This document shows, piece after piece, positions 6,339 through 7,264 of a stretch of DNA of 7,264 bases. Numbering within the stretch: position 1 is the stretch's first letter; every line of letters starts with the position of its first letter. The translations under genes were made by a program, and so were the position numbers. The notes beneath the pieces were generated by a model that was given only the letters and a program-made list of their open reading frames with translations, searched no databases and was not told where the DNA came from. Source of the DNA: GH45 sp965370965 (lineage in GTDB: Bacteria > Bacteroidota > Bacteroidia > Bacteroidales > SZUA-534); NCBI GenBank assembly GCA_965370965.1, contig CBDUWQ010000198.1, positions 1 through 7,264 on the forward strand, read 5' to 3'.

Positions 6339-7241
6339 CTAATCAACACGAATATAATGTTTTATTTTATTGTATGTTGTACTGTCAACCAAATGATTTT
6401 CTATTAACTCGGACATTGATTTAAAGCCCCCCATTAGTTTACGGTATTTCAATATTGCTTTTGTGTTTGCGAATGTTATATATGGATGTTTATTTAATAA
6501 TTTGAATTCAATTGTGTTTAAATCCATTTTTTGTATGTGTGCGGTATCAATACAAACCAATTTATTTATACTCTTATAAGTTTCATTTTTTAATCCATAT
6601 ACCTCAAGTAGCTGCTCTTTTTTGTAATAACCTCCTAAAAAGTTTCTGTAACTTGTTATCCGTTTAGCCAATATATTGCCAATTCCGTTAAGTTTTATCA
6701 AATCAACACTATCGGCTGTATTTAGCTCAACCAACAATACGGGCTTATTGCTAATCGGACTTTCGGTTTTTGGTTTGTGGTTTTTTAATAGTTCTGAATC
6801 AACAATTGCATCATTAACTATTATATTTTTGATTTTTATAAAAGGGTAAAGGCTTTTGTACATTCTATTATCAATAGAATAAATCTTTTTTAAATCTGTG
6901 GGCTTTTCAAATACACCTCCGGCTTTTCTGTAATTAATTAAAGTTTGCGCCTGTTGCTTTGATAAGCCCAGTTTTATTAATCCTTTTTTGCTAATTGTAT
7001 TTGGGTCAAAATTAAAATATTTAGTAGATACTGTATGTGTTTTGTTATCAGGTTTAACTTGGGTTGGTTCAAAATGATTTAGTTGTGATTCAAAATCAGC
7101 AATATTCAAAGTGTTACTGTTTTTTTTACTGTTAAGAATAACAGGTACAATAAAAACACCCACTATTAGTACAATTAAGACTAATAACCCACGGCGTTCA
7201 CTTTTTGAATAGTTAAAATATTCTTTTATAAACTTTTTCAC
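6339..7241 (-). CDS. Membrane-anchored helix-hairpin-helix (ComEA-like) protein
   Basis: This 300-residue protein has a short cytosolic, basic N-terminus (KSERR at 13-17), one membrane helix at about 18-36 and three ComEA-type helix-hairpin-helix modules at roughly 78-137, 171-231 and 238-298. The middle module is the most canonical (LNTADSVDLIKLNGIGNILAKRI, 173-195); the third has lost the glycine-rich hairpin (HPYITFANTKAI, 252-263). The modules should bind DNA non-specifically on the outer face of the inner membrane. ComEA in other phyla captures DNA for natural transformation, but no competence gene is visible nearby and the role in Bacteroidota is uncertain. The start is GTG at 7241; an in-frame stop lies at 7260-7262 and there is no ATG between. 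Its own promoter would be outside the window. No convincing terminator follows it. Confidence 0.85.
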   Translation of the reverse strand: MKKFIKEYFNYSKSERRGLLVLIVLIVGVFIVPVILNSKKNSNTLNIADFESQLNHFEPTQVKPDNKTHTVSTKYFNFDPNTISKKGLIKLGLSKQQAQTLINYRKAGGVFEKPTDLKKIYSIDNRMYKSLYPFIKIKNIIVNDAIVDSELLKNHKPKTESPISNKPVLLVELNTADSVDLIKLNGIGNILAKRITSYRNFLGGYYKKEQLLEVYGLKNETYKSINKLVCIDTAHIQKMDLNTIEFKLLNKHPYITFANTKAILKYRKLMGGFKSMSELIENHLVDSTTYNKIKHYIRVD

Positions 7242-7264
7242 AAAAAAATAAATATTGCGTTATA

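Noticed and set aside
6600..6930. Additional GGAGG motifs on the minus strand
   Set aside because: They are Gly-Gly codons inside the HhH modules and do not precede plausible starts.

Overview
The window reads as ordinary chromosomal DNA of an AT-rich member of the Bacteroidota. The evidence is a SecF region of the type fused into SecDF in that phylum, the rpsU-xer-hpf gene order, a promoter of the phylum-specific TTTG-N19-TAnnTTTG type, almost no Shine-Dalgarno (SD) sequences before starts, and a GT2 / DUF4922 / SpoIID gene trio of a type I associate with Bacteroidota. I would lean towards Bacteroidales or a related order, but this is a weak placement. There is no sign of phage, insertion sequence, CRISPR, tRNA or rRNA.

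Layout. Positions 1-870 (+) hold the 3' end of the protein-export gene secDF. A rho-independent hairpin at 912-941 follows it, and the end of the convergent SpoIID gene lies inside that hairpin. Everything else is on the minus strand. Positions 4675 down to 926 form a tight operon of a double-domain family 2 glycosyltransferase, a GalT/HIT-type nucleotide-sugar phosphorylase-like protein (DUF4922) and a SpoIID/LytB-domain protein with no signal peptide. The genes overlap or nearly touch. Upstream of that, 6186 down to 4744 holds the rpsU-xerC-hpf operon. It has a good promoter at 6223-6253 and ends at a strong terminator at 4701-4736. Last, 7241 down to 6339 encodes a membrane-anchored helix-hairpin-helix (ComEA-like) protein.

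How they fit together. rpsU and hpf both act on the ribosome. bS21 covers the anti-SD tail of 16S rRNA in Bacteroidota, and HPF puts ribosomes into hibernation. hpf is the only gene here with a canonical SD (GGAGGT). It lies between two in-frame ATG codons, which suggests that hpf translation could respond to the supply of bS21. The GT2-DUF4922-SpoIID trio looks like a single, apparently cytosolic, glycan-related pathway whose substrate I cannot name. These two observations are the most worthwhile leads. The rest is housekeeping.
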